The notes beneath the pieces were generated by a model, which had not been told where the DNA came from, made no database searches, and was given only the letters and a program-made list of their open reading frames with translations. A program made the position numbers and the translations under genes. A stretch of 64,000 bases of DNA. Source: Kitasatospora sp. NBC_00458. Lineage in GTDB: Bacteria; Actinomycetota; Actinomycetes; Streptomycetales; Streptomycetaceae. Where the stretch lies: assembly GCF_036013975.1 (NCBI RefSeq), contig NZ_CP107904.1:124001-188000 (forward strand). Reading direction: 5' to 3'. Each line of letters opens with the position of its first letter. Position 1 is the stretch's first letter. Shown piece after piece: positions 17,323 through 25,575 of the stretch.

Positions 17323-18762
17323 TCAGAGCCGCTTCGCGAGCGTCGCCCCGGCGGGACCACCGAGCGTGAGAACGCCGTCGGCGTGGTCCGCCACCAGCAC
17401 GAGGTCGTGGCTGACGAGAACGACGGCGAGGCCTCGTCGGGTCCGCAGACCGGCCAACAGCTCCATGATGCCGGCCGCAGTGGCTCCGTCGAGTGCGGAG
17501 GTGACCTCGTCACAGAGCAGGACGTCGGGTTCGGCCGCCAAGGCGCGGGCCACCGAGACCCGTTGGCGTTGACCACCGGAGAGTTCGTGAGGGTAGCGGG
17601 TCGCGAACCCGGCCGGGAGGCCGACGGCGGTGAGCAGCTCTTCGACGCGCTCCCCACACCGGGCGGCGGGCAGTCCGAAGTGGAGCCTCAACGGCCGGGT
17701 CAGGGTGGAGCCCACGGTTTGAGCGGGGTTGAGGGCGCCCAGCGGGTTCTGCGGCACGAGCTGGATGCGGCGTCGCTGGTCACGTGTGCGCCGCCGGTAG
17801 GAGGAGGCCAGCGGCAGACCGCCGAGGACGGCCGTACCTGTGTCCCGCGGGTGGAGACCGGCAAGCGTGCGGACCAGGGTCGTCTTCCCGCAGCCGGACG
17901 GGCCGACGATTCCGGTCAGGGTGCCCGGGAGCAGATCCAGGTCCAGATCGGCCAGAACCACCCGGCGGGTACGCCCGCTTCCGGTGGAGGCGCCCAGTGC
18001 CGCCACCTCCAGGACCGGCCCGGTGCCGTCCGCGGACCGGGGCAGGCCGCCGTCGACGACGGTCAGGGCCGTGGTGGGCGCCGCCGCGGCGCCTGAGGCG
18101 GGCTTCAGGGCAAGGGTGTCGTCAGCGCACCGGGCGACGAAGTCGGGGTCGTGGCTGGTGAAGGCGACGGCGATGCCCTCGCGCACGGCGAGGTCACGCA
18201 ACAGGTCTGCGATGTCGTCGCGCAGTGCCGGGTCGAGGCCGGCGGTGGGCTCGTCGAGAAGCAGGATGTCCGGGCGCCGCGCGAGCGCTCGGGCGAGCGC
18301 GACGCGCCGTTGCTGCCCGCCGGAGAGCCCGGCCGGGCGACGCCGCTCCAGTCGCTCATCGCCGGGCAGCCGGACCGCTCGCAGCAGGTCGGGGACGCCT
18401 GCGCGGCGCATGTCGGGTGCGGTCTCGGCGATGAGACGGCCGACGCGCATGCGCGGGTTGAGCCCGGATCCCGGATCCTGACCGACGAACGCCAGCCGGT
18501 GGCGGCGCAGTGCACGCAGCCGCTCGGCCGGCAGGGCGAGGACGTCGTGGCCGAGCACGTCGACGCTTCCGGCCGCGACGCGCGCACCCGGGGGCAGGGC
18601 TCCGACGAGGGCCCGCAGGAGCGTGGTCTTCCCGGCGCCCGAGGGCCCGGTGACGGCGTGGATCCGGCCGGGGACGAGCGTGAGCGTGGCGTCGACGAGA
18701 AGCGGCGTGTCGCCGAGGGCTATCGACAGACCGGCGACGTGGGCGGCGTGGGCGGTACTCAC
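17323..18762 (-). CDS. Fused double ATP-binding protein of a peptide/nickel-type ABC importer (DppD-DppF fusion)
   Basis: About 479 residues with two nucleotide-binding domains. Domain 1: GPSGAGKTTLL, LSGGQQRRVALARAL, ILLLDEPTAGLDPA. Domain 2: GPSGCGKTTLV, LSGGQRQRVSVARAL, VLLCDEVTSALDG. Each carries the LNP Q-loop context (PGSGLNPRM, PQNPLGALNPAQ) typical of oligopeptide/nickel importers. GTG at 18762 overlaps the permease stop. Last gene of the operon SBP-permease-permease-ATPase, whose promoter region carries an iron box. Confidence 0.9.
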   Translation of the reverse strand: MSTAHAAHVAGLSIALGDTPLLVDATLTLVPGRIHAVTGPSGAGKTTLLRALVGALPPGARVAAGSVDVLGHDVLALPAERLRALRRHRLAFVGQDPGSGLNPRMRVGRLIAETAPDMRRAGVPDLLRAVRLPGDERLERRRPAGLSGGQQRRVALARALARRPDILLLDEPTAGLDPALRDDIADLLRDLAVREGIAVAFTSHDPDFVARCADDTLALKPASGAAAAPTTALTVVDGGLPRSADGTGPVLEVAALGASTGSGRTRRVVLADLDLDLLPGTLTGIVGPSGCGKTTLVRTLAGLHPRDTGTAVLGGLPLASSYRRRTRDQRRRIQLVPQNPLGALNPAQTVGSTLTRPLRLHFGLPAARCGERVEELLTAVGLPAGFATRYPHELSGGQRQRVSVARALAAEPDVLLCDEVTSALDGATAAGIMELLAGLRTRRGLAVVLVSHDLVLVADHADGVLTLGGPAGATLAKRL

Positions 18763-19631
18763 AGCGGGGTCTCCGGGGTGGGCCTGGCGGGGGCGAGGGC
18801 TTCGGCGGCGAGGTTGACGCTTACCGCGAGCAGGCCGATGGCCAGGCACGGCGCCGCCACCGCCCAGGGGTTGAGGGTGATTCCGGCGGCGTTCTCCCGG
18901 ATCATCAGTGCCCAGTCGGCCTCGGGAGGCTGAGGTCCGAGTTGGAGGAAGGCGGCGACCGACACGACGTACACCCCCTCGACGAAGCGCAGCCCGAACA
19001 GGGCGAGCAGCGTGGACCGCAGATTGGGCAGAACCTCCCGCACCATCAGGTACCACAGGCGTTCGCCGCCCGCAGCAGCGACCTCGACGTAACCGGTGCC
19101 GGCGATCGGAGCGGCCGCAGCGGCGACGAGGCGCACCGCGTACGGCACGCCCAGGACGGTGGCGGCCGCGCCGACGGCGAGGCGCCCGCCACCGGGCCAG
19201 GCCAGGGCGACGAGCATGATGCCGAGAACCGCCGGCAGGAGGATCGCGAGGTCGGCGACGCGTTCGATCCACCGGCCGAGGGCGGGCCGGAGTGCGGCGA
19301 GGATCCCGAGGACCGTGGCGATCGCGGTGACCGCCAGGGCGATGGCCGAGGCGGTGGCGATCAGCGGCGCGCCGCCGGTCAGGACACGGCTGAGGACGTC
19401 GCGGCCGAGCTGGTCACCGCCCAGGACGGCGTCGCCGTCGGTGCCCGCGTACGGGAAGGTGACCGGTCGGTCGATCGCGTGCGGGGCGAGCAGCGGACCG
19501 GCGAGCGCCAGGAGGACGAGCAGGAGAGCGGGAACCGCACGGACCAGCACGCGCCCCCGGCGCCCGGCCCCGCCCGCCTTCGCCGGCGGAGGCTTCAGCC
19601 GGGGAATCCCGGCCCGGGTGGCGTCCGTCAT
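18759..19631 (-). CDS. Peptide/nickel-type ABC transporter permease (DppC-like)
   Basis: About 290 residues. Typical DppC layout: a short cytoplasmic N-terminus, first span (VLVRAVPALLLVLLALAGPLLAP), then a loop with GGDQLGRDVLSRVLTGG, the hallmark DxxGRDxxSR motif. The EAA cytoplasmic loop that docks the ATPase is modified to VEVAAAGGERLWYLMVREVLPNL. Start ATG at 19631 overlaps the upstream permease stop (ATGA). It pairs with the DppB-like permease. Confidence 0.9.
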   Translation of the reverse strand: MTDATRAGIPRLKPPPAKAGGAGRRGRVLVRAVPALLLVLLALAGPLLAPHAIDRPVTFPYAGTDGDAVLGGDQLGRDVLSRVLTGGAPLIATASAIALAVTAIATVLGILAALRPALGRWIERVADLAILLPAVLGIMLVALAWPGGGRLAVGAAATVLGVPYAVRLVAAAAAPIAGTGYVEVAAAGGERLWYLMVREVLPNLRSTLLALFGLRFVEGVYVVSVAAFLQLGPQPPEADWALMIRENAAGITLNPWAVAAPCLAIGLLAVSVNLAAEALAPARPTPETPL

Positions 19632-20623
19632 CTGCGCTCTCCCAGGGTGATCGTGCGGATGAGGTCGGCGAGCAGCAGAAGCAGGCTGACGGCGGTGCCG
19701 GCGGCCATCACGACTCCTGCCACCAGAGGGGTGTCCCGGTCGGCGATGGCACCGGCCAGGACGGCCCCGACGCCCGGGTAGTTGAAGAGGGTCTCCACGA
19801 CGACCGCACCACCCAGGAGCATCCCTGCGGAGGTGGCGATGCCGGTCGCGACGGCGGGCATCGCACCCGGGAGCATGTGGTGGACGAGGATGCGGCGCCG
19901 CGGCAGACCGTCGAGGACGGAGGCCTGGACGTGCGGCAGGCCCGCCTGGTCGGCGAGCGCGCCGCGCACGATCCTGGTGTTCCAACCGATCTGGGGGATC
20001 GCCAGCGCGAGTAGCGGCAGGACGAGCATGTCCCAGGACTCGGGTGCGCCGTCCGCCCCGGTCAGGGTGACGGCCGGAAGCCAGCCCGTCCACTGGGAGA
20101 GGAGCAGGAGGAGCGCTACGGACACGACGAACTCCGGTAGCGCGAAGGCGACGGTGGCAACGGCCTCGATGACCCGGTCGACCCGGCCTCCCGGACGGAG
20201 CACGGCCCAACCGCCCAGCGCGAGTGCACCGGTCGTACTCAGGGCGAGCGCGAGAACGCCGAGCAGCAGCGTGTTGGGAAAGGGCCCGGCGAGGACGTCG
20301 GTGACGTGCTGTCCCCGTGCCGTGGTGCCGAGGTCGCCGGCGGGAAGGCCCGTCATCCAGTCCCAGAACCGCTGCGCGAGCGGACGGTCGAGCCCGAGTG
20401 CGGCACGCCGGGCGGCGACGCCCGCAGCGCTCTCCCCGCGTTCTGCGGTGGCTCCGGCGGCGTCACCGGGCAACAGCTCGACTGCGGCGAAGACCGCGGC
20501 GAGCAGAGCGACGAGCAGGCCGAGGCGCCGAGCGGCGAGCCTGGCGGCCCGGCCCGCACCGGGGAGGATGCGGGCCGGGCCGCCAGGGGGTGCGCCCGCC
20601 CCGGCCGGGCGGGGTGTGGTCAA
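19628..20623 (-). CDS. Peptide/nickel-type ABC transporter permease (DppB-like)
   Basis: 331 residues. DppB features: first span LGLLVALLAAVFAAVELLPGD, the loop RRAALGLDRPLAQRFWDWMTGLPAGDLGTT (LGLDxPxxxRxxxW...GDLG), and the EAA-type loop HVQASVLDGLPRRRILVHHMLPG before the last spans. It overlaps the solute-binding protein stop by four bases, so it is co-translated with it. Confidence 0.9.
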   Translation of the reverse strand: MTTPRPAGAGAPPGGPARILPGAGRAARLAARRLGLLVALLAAVFAAVELLPGDAAGATAERGESAAGVAARRAALGLDRPLAQRFWDWMTGLPAGDLGTTARGQHVTDVLAGPFPNTLLLGVLALALSTTGALALGGWAVLRPGGRVDRVIEAVATVAFALPEFVVSVALLLLLSQWTGWLPAVTLTGADGAPESWDMLVLPLLALAIPQIGWNTRIVRGALADQAGLPHVQASVLDGLPRRRILVHHMLPGAMPAVATGIATSAGMLLGGAVVVETLFNYPGVGAVLAGAIADRDTPLVAGVVMAAGTAVSLLLLLADLIRTITLGERR

Positions 20624-22179
20624 CGGGCCAGCCAGGTCTTCTCAAGCTGGACCCGACCGTAGCCCGGCAGCTTGGGCAGGTCCCGCACGGCCGCGCCGGC
20701 GAGGTCGATGCCGTCGGCCATCCCCCACAGCAGGTAGCCGGACTTCGTGAACTCGATCTCCTGCAGCCGGTGCAGCAGCTTGGCCCGCTCGGCGGCGTCC
20801 GCGGTGCCCATGGCCGCGCGGTAGGCCTCGTCGAACGTCGGCTCCTTGAAGGCGGCCTCGTTCTGTCCGGAGTCGGAGAGCATCGTCTTCGACGCGAAGA
20901 AGACCACCGAGTCGTTGGTGCCCCAGTAGGTGGTGTACAGCGGGGCCTTGAGCCAACTCTCGTCCCAGAAGACCTTGGAGTCCTGCTTGACGACGTTGAT
21001 CTTCACACCCGCCTCGCGGACCTGCGTGGCGAACAGGGTCGCGGACTCGGCGAGGCCGGCGATGTCCTCGGTGGTGAGCAGGTCGTAGGTCTTGGAGGTG
21101 TCGAAGCCGGCGTCGGCGAGCAGCTGCTTCGCCTTGGCCAGATCCCGCGTGCGCTGGGGGATGTCCTTGGCCAGTGCGGGGTCGCCGGTGCCCAGGATGT
21201 CGTTGCCGACCGTGCCGTAGCCGGACAGGACCTGCTTGACCATCGCGTCCCGGTCGACGGCCGACTTGAGCGCCTCACGCACCCGGGGGTCGGCGAACGG
21301 GCCGTCGGCGGTACGCATGACGATCGGCATCGCCATGTCGTTCGGCCTGCGCAGGATCTGCACGTCCTTGTGGGTCTCCGCGGTCCGGGCGGCGACCGCG
21401 CCGACGTTGGAGGCGACGTCGATCTGGCCGGCGAGCAGGGCGTTGGCCATGGCCTGCGGGCTCTCGAAGAGCCGCACCTCGACGGCGTCGAGCAGCACCT
21501 TGCCGCCGTACCAGTCGTCGTTGCGCACCAGGCGGGCGTTGCCGTCCCGGTACCAGTCGAGCTTGAACGGGCCCGTGCCGGGCGCACCGGCGAGCGCGTC
21601 GTCCGTGGTGCCCTTCTTGAGGACGAAGGTGGTCAGCCTCGTCAGCAGCGGAAGGTCGGCGTTCGGGTAGTCGGAGACCAGGACGACGGTCTTCGCGTCC
21701 TCGGCCGTGATGCCTTCGGGCTGGATTCCGGGCAGGCGGCTCTTGCCCGCGGGGGTGTTCCGCAGGCGCTGCAGGGACCAGACCACGTCATCGGCGGTGA
21801 CCGGCGTGCCGTCGTGGAACTTCGCACCGTCGGCGAGCGTGAAGCGCCAGGTCTTCAGGTCGTCGGAGGGCTTCCACGAGGCGGCCAGCCGCGAGACGGT
21901 GTTGCTGGTGGCCCCGGGGACGGCCAGCGTGTCGTAGAGCAGGCTGATGATGAGGTAGTCGCTCTCATTGGCCTGGGTGCCGTGCGGATCGCGGGTGATC
22001 GCGGACGCCTTGCCGAGCGCGCCGACCTTCAGCGTCCCGCCGACACGGGGCTGCTGCGCAGCCGCACCGGAGGGCGCCGCGTCCTTGGAGTCGCCACTGC
22101 CGCTGCTGCAGGCAGCAAGAACACCGGCCGCACCGATACCGGTACCGGCCCACAGCAGCTGTCGTCTGGTGACGCCCAC
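20620..22179 (-). CDS. Extracellular solute-binding lipoprotein, family 5 (peptide/nickel type), iron-box controlled
   Basis: About 519 residues. The N-terminus TRRQLLWAGTGIGAAGVLAACSSG combines a twin-arginine-like RR with a lipobox (LAAC), so it is a lipoprotein, perhaps Tat-exported. The body is SBP_bac_5: WKPSDDLKTWRFTLADGAKFHDGTPVTADDVVWSL and GTGPFKLDWYRDGNARLVRND. GTG at 22179 with GAGGAACG upstream sets the start. A perfect iron box lies 35 bp upstream, so the operon should be induced in iron limitation; the cargo may be a metal chelate rather than a peptide. First gene of the four-gene import operon. Confidence 0.9.
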   Translation of the reverse strand: MGVTRRQLLWAGTGIGAAGVLAACSSGSGDSKDAAPSGAAAQQPRVGGTLKVGALGKASAITRDPHGTQANESDYLIISLLYDTLAVPGATSNTVSRLAASWKPSDDLKTWRFTLADGAKFHDGTPVTADDVVWSLQRLRNTPAGKSRLPGIQPEGITAEDAKTVVLVSDYPNADLPLLTRLTTFVLKKGTTDDALAGAPGTGPFKLDWYRDGNARLVRNDDWYGGKVLLDAVEVRLFESPQAMANALLAGQIDVASNVGAVAARTAETHKDVQILRRPNDMAMPIVMRTADGPFADPRVREALKSAVDRDAMVKQVLSGYGTVGNDILGTGDPALAKDIPQRTRDLAKAKQLLADAGFDTSKTYDLLTTEDIAGLAESATLFATQVREAGVKINVVKQDSKVFWDESWLKAPLYTTYWGTNDSVVFFASKTMLSDSGQNEAAFKEPTFDEAYRAAMGTADAAERAKLLHRLQEIEFTKSGYLLWGMADGIDLAGAAVRDLPKLPGYGRVQLEKTWLAR

Positions 22180-22213
22180 GTTCGTTCCTCGTTTCAGGTC
22201 GTGCTCGACTTGC

Positions 22214-22232
22214 TTAGGGTTACCTACCCTAA
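22214..22232. promoter_or_regulatory. Iron box (DmdR/IdeR/DtxR-type operator)
   Basis: TTAGGGT-TACCT-ACCCTAA, a perfect 7+5+7 palindrome closely matching the DtxR-family iron box (TTAGG...CCTAA). It lies 35 bp upstream of the solute-binding protein start, in the region shared with the divergent MATE gene. Confidence 0.85.
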
Positions 22233-22360
22233 GTTTGCGGGGTTCCGCAAACCGCAAGCCCGCCGCCCCGACCCTCCGCGCAAGCCCTAAGCCATCATCA
22301 AGTCCACTGCTCACCAGGGGAGTTGGAATCGAGAGCCGTCCTCGGCCCCGGCCAAAACTT

Positions 22361-22380
22361 TGACTACGTAAATATAGACA
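22361..22380. promoter_or_regulatory. Shared promoter motif upstream of MATE gene
   Basis: TGACTACGTAAATATAGACA matches the motif at 24196-24215 upstream of efeO at 16 of 20 positions. Ends form an imperfect inverted repeat (TGACTAC...ATAGACA). It probably binds one regulator shared by the MATE and efe transcripts; the regulator is unidentified. Confidence 0.5.
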
Positions 22381-22465
22381 ATCAACCGGTAAGGTTCGCC
22401 TCGGCTTTCCGATCACCGTGACGTCCCTGATGCCCGGCCACCCAGGCCCCACCGCACGGTGCTCC

Positions 22466-24004
22466 ATGTCGACGAGACCCCGCCAAGCTCCGCAGGAACT
22501 GACACCCGCCATGCAGCAGCTCACCACCCTGGCCCGCGACGGCCGCGCCCTCGCCGCGCTCGCCGTCCCCCTCGCCCTCACCCAACTCGCCCAGGTCGCC
22601 CTCACCACCACCGACACCGTGATGATGGGCGTCCTGGGCACCGAGGCCCTCGCCGCCGGCGGCCTCGCCCTGGTGATCTTCAACCAGTTCCGCACCATGG
22701 GCGTCGGCCTGGTCACCTCCGTCGGGAACCAGGTGGCGGCCGCCGCGGCCCGGGCCGAACGCGCCGCCGCCCACCCCGGCGCCGACGGCGGGGCCGACAC
22801 CGGGGCCGACGCCGGGACCATCCGGGAACCGGTCACCGGCTCCGGCACCGACGGCGGCACAGGCACCGACCACGAAGTCCGCGACCTGATACGCGCCGCC
22901 ATGGCCGTCGCCACCCTCGCCGGCCTGGCGGGCGCCGTCCTGATGGTCCTCACGGGCCAGGCCGCCACGCTCCTCGGCCAGGACGCCGCCGTCGCCGACC
23001 GCGCCCGGGGCGTGCTCGCCGCCCTCGCCCCCGGGCTGATCCCCTGCCTGTGGTTCCAGGCGATCCGCCAGTTCACCGTCGGCATGCGCCGCCCCCAGGC
23101 ACTGCTGCGGATCACCATCGCCTCCGTCGCCGTCAACGCCACCCTCAACTGGCTCCTCGTCCACGGCACCTGGGGCCTGCCCGAGCTCGGCCTCACCGGC
23201 ATCGGCGTCGCGACCAGCAGCGTCCACCTGCTGTCCTTCCTCGCCCTCTACGCCAGCGCCCGCCGCGACCCGCAGCTCGCCCCGCTGCTCGACCTCGCCT
23301 TCTGGAAGGCGGACGCCGCCACGGTCCGCCGACTACTCGGGCTCGGCACCCCGATCGCGGCCACCTACGGCTCCGAGGCCGGGTTCTTCTCCGTCACCGC
23401 CCTGCTCGCCGGCAGCTTCGGCCCGGCCGCGCTCGCCGCGCACACGGCCGTCAACCAGCTCGTCTACATCGTCTTCCAGGTCGCCGTCGGCCTGTCCCAC
23501 GCCGCATCCATCAACGTCAGCCGCGAACTCGCCCTCGGCGACCACGCCGCCGCCCGCCGGATCAAGAACACCGCACTCGCCTGCGGCGCCGCCGTCTCCG
23601 CCCTCGTCGCCCTCGCCTACCTCGCCGCCCCCGGCCTCGTACTGCGGCCCTACTTCGACCCGGACGCGGCCTCCGACCAGCAGGGCCTCCACATCGCGAC
23701 CGGCCTGCTCGTCGTGGTCGCCGTCCTGCAGTTCTTCGACTGCGCCCAGAACATCGGCGTGGGCCTGCTCCGCGGACTGGACGACACCGGAAGCGGCTTC
23801 CGCATCACCCTCATCGGCTACTGGGCCGTCGGCCTGCCCGCGGCCTGGCTCCTCGCCCACCCCCTCGGCGGCGGGACCCGCGGCCTGTGGTGCGGCCTCC
23901 TCCTCGGCCTCGCCACCACCGCCGCGCTCCTGCTCCGCCGCTACAGCCAGACCCTCACCGCCAGGGCCGCCACCACGCCCGGACCCGCCGCCGCCCGGGC
24001 CTGA
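22466..24004 (+). CDS. MATE-family multidrug/siderophore-type efflux protein
   Basis: About 512 residues with twelve predicted spans. MATE marks: LAVPLALTQLAQVALTTTDTVMMGVLGTEALAAGGLA at the N-terminus and ALRITIASVAVNATLNWLLVHG-like repeat halves; the second half opens VRRLLGLGTPIAATYGSEAGFF. A 45-residue Ala/Gly/Asp/Thr-rich cytoplasmic insert (about residues 100-140) is unusual for the family. The start is uncertain: GTG 22418, ATG 22466 and ATG 22511 are all in frame, none with a strong site. It sits between an iron-box operon and efeUOB, so siderophore or iron-chelator export is a reasonable guess. Confidence 0.85.
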   Translation: MSTRPRQAPQELTPAMQQLTTLARDGRALAALAVPLALTQLAQVALTTTDTVMMGVLGTEALAAGGLALVIFNQFRTMGVGLVTSVGNQVAAAAARAERAAAHPGADGGADTGADAGTIREPVTGSGTDGGTGTDHEVRDLIRAAMAVATLAGLAGAVLMVLTGQAATLLGQDAAVADRARGVLAALAPGLIPCLWFQAIRQFTVGMRRPQALLRITIASVAVNATLNWLLVHGTWGLPELGLTGIGVATSSVHLLSFLALYASARRDPQLAPLLDLAFWKADAATVRRLLGLGTPIAATYGSEAGFFSVTALLAGSFGPAALAAHTAVNQLVYIVFQVAVGLSHAASINVSRELALGDHAAARRIKNTALACGAAVSALVALAYLAAPGLVLRPYFDPDAASDQQGLHIATGLLVVVAVLQFFDCAQNIGVGLLRGLDDTGSGFRITLIGYWAVGLPAAWLLAHPLGGGTRGLWCGLLLGLATTAALLLRRYSQTLTARAATTPGPAAARA

Positions 24005-24195
24005 CCCACCCTGACCTGCCCTGACACCCGCCCTGGCCCCTCCTCGACCGAGCCGACCACGGCACGGCCGGTGATCACGGCCCGCCTCCGCCGAGAAGTC
24101 CCCCAAGCTCCTCCCCGTCCTGCAGACTCAGCCCCTCGACGGAGCCGTGGTTACCCGTCACACCGGGACAGCGAGAGCACCGGCCGCCTTCGATC

Positions 24196-24215
24196 TGACT
24201 ACGCGAAAGTAGACA
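24196..24215. promoter_or_regulatory. Promoter motif upstream of efeO, shared with MATE gene
   Basis: TGACTACGCGAAAGTAGACA: TGACTAC-N6-GTAGACA, a 7-base inverted repeat with one mismatch, 103 bp before efeO and the counterpart of 22361-22380. Confidence 0.55.
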
Positions 24216-24318
24216 TATTAGGCGACCCTCAGTAACGTGTGCCGGGCCTCGGCCCCTGGAGCCCCTGTCGCGCCGGGCACCTCCACCCGCCACACCACAC
24301 CCGATCCCCGGAGATTCC

Positions 24319-25461
24319 ATGTCCGCCCGTCGTTCCACCGCAGCCATGCTGCTCACCCTCGCTGTGGCGAGCGCCGCGTTGGCCGGCTGCTCGCAGAAGA
24401 AGGACGACAAGGCCTCCTCCGACGCTGTCAAGGTCAACGCCACCGACACCGCCTGCGAGGTCTCGAAGACCACGTTCCCGGCCGGTCACGTCGTCCTGGA
24501 CATCGCCAACAAGGGTTCGAAGACCACCGAGGTCTACGTCTACGCCGAGGGCGACAAGATCGTCACCGAGCGGGAGAACATCGGCCCGGGGACGAAGGCG
24601 AGCATCACCGCCGAGATCAAGGCCGGTTCGTACGAGATCGCCTGCAAGCCGGGGATGGTCGGTGACGGCATCCGCCAGAAGGTCACCGTCACCGGCGGGG
24701 AGGGTTCCGCGGCGGCGGCCGACCCGCGTCTGACGGCCGCGGTCGGTGCCTACCGCACGTACGCGCAGGAGCAGGCGGACGCCACGATCCCGGCCGTCGA
24801 GGCGTTCGCCGCCGCGGTCAGGGGCGGGGACGTGGAGAAGGCCAAGTCGCTGTTCGCTCCCTCGCGGACCGGCTGGGAGCGCACCGAGCCGGTGGCGGAG
24901 GGCTTCGGCGACGTGGACCCGAAGACCGACACCCGCGAGGACGGCCTGGAGCCCGGCCAGGAGTGGACGGGCTGGCACCGCCTGGAGAAGTCGCTGTGGG
25001 CGGACGCGAAGATCGGCGACGAGGAGAAGAAGCTCGCCGACCAGCTCGTCGCGGACCTGAAGGACTGGCAGAAGAAGATCCCCGAGGCGGAGATCACCGC
25101 GACCGGCATGGCCAACGGCGCCAAGGAGCTCCTCGACGAGGTCGCCACCGGCAAGGTCACCGGCGAGGAGGACCGCTACAGCCACACCGACCTCGCGGAC
25201 TTCGCCGCGAACGTCGAGGGCGCGAAGAAGGCGTACGAGCTGCTGAAGCCGGTCGCCGCGGAGAAGGACGCGGAGCTGGCGAAGACCCTGGACGCCGAGT
25301 TCACCGCGCTGGAGGGCCTGCTGGCCAAGTACAAGCAGGCCGACGCCTCGTACACCTCCTACGACAAGGTCACCGAAGCCGAGCGCAAGACCTTCTCCGA
25401 CGCGGTCAACGCACTGGCCGAGCCGCTGTCCAAGCTCGCCGCCGCGGTCTCCCCGAAGTAG
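24319..25461 (+). CDS. efeO: EfeO, iron-uptake lipoprotein (cupredoxin plus M75 imelysin-like domain)
   Basis: 380 residues. Lipoprotein signal with LAGC, a cupredoxin-like domain (about 35-130; VKVNATDTACEVSKTTFPAG...GSYEIACKPGM) and a helical M75 domain with the metal-site motif GWHRLEKSLW (HxxE) at about residue 215. EfeO binds ferrous or ferric iron outside the membrane and hands it to EfeU. It is first of efeO-efeB-efeU. A hairpin separates it from efeB, which may set relative expression. Confidence 0.95.
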   Translation: MSARRSTAAMLLTLAVASAALAGCSQKKDDKASSDAVKVNATDTACEVSKTTFPAGHVVLDIANKGSKTTEVYVYAEGDKIVTERENIGPGTKASITAEIKAGSYEIACKPGMVGDGIRQKVTVTGGEGSAAAADPRLTAAVGAYRTYAQEQADATIPAVEAFAAAVRGGDVEKAKSLFAPSRTGWERTEPVAEGFGDVDPKTDTREDGLEPGQEWTGWHRLEKSLWADAKIGDEEKKLADQLVADLKDWQKKIPEAEITATGMANGAKELLDEVATGKVTGEEDRYSHTDLADFAANVEGAKKAYELLKPVAAEKDAELAKTLDAEFTALEGLLAKYKQADASYTSYDKVTEAERKTFSDAVNALAEPLSKLAAAVSPK

Positions 25462-25495
25462 ACCGACCCCGAAGCAGGCCGTCGCCTACACCGGC

Positions 25496-25528
25496 GTGGT
25501 CGGCGGGCCCCATCGGGCCGCCGACCAC
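25496..25528 (+). terminator. Hairpin between efeO and efeB
   Basis: GTGGTCGGCGGGCCC-CATC-GGGCCGCCGACCAC: a 14-15 bp nearly perfect stem with a four-base loop and no T-run. It is probably an RNA-processing or partial termination structure inside the efe operon. Confidence 0.6.
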
Positions 25529-25575
25529 ACCACCCCGTACCACCCGGTTCCAGTACAGAGAAGGGCCCGTCGCCG

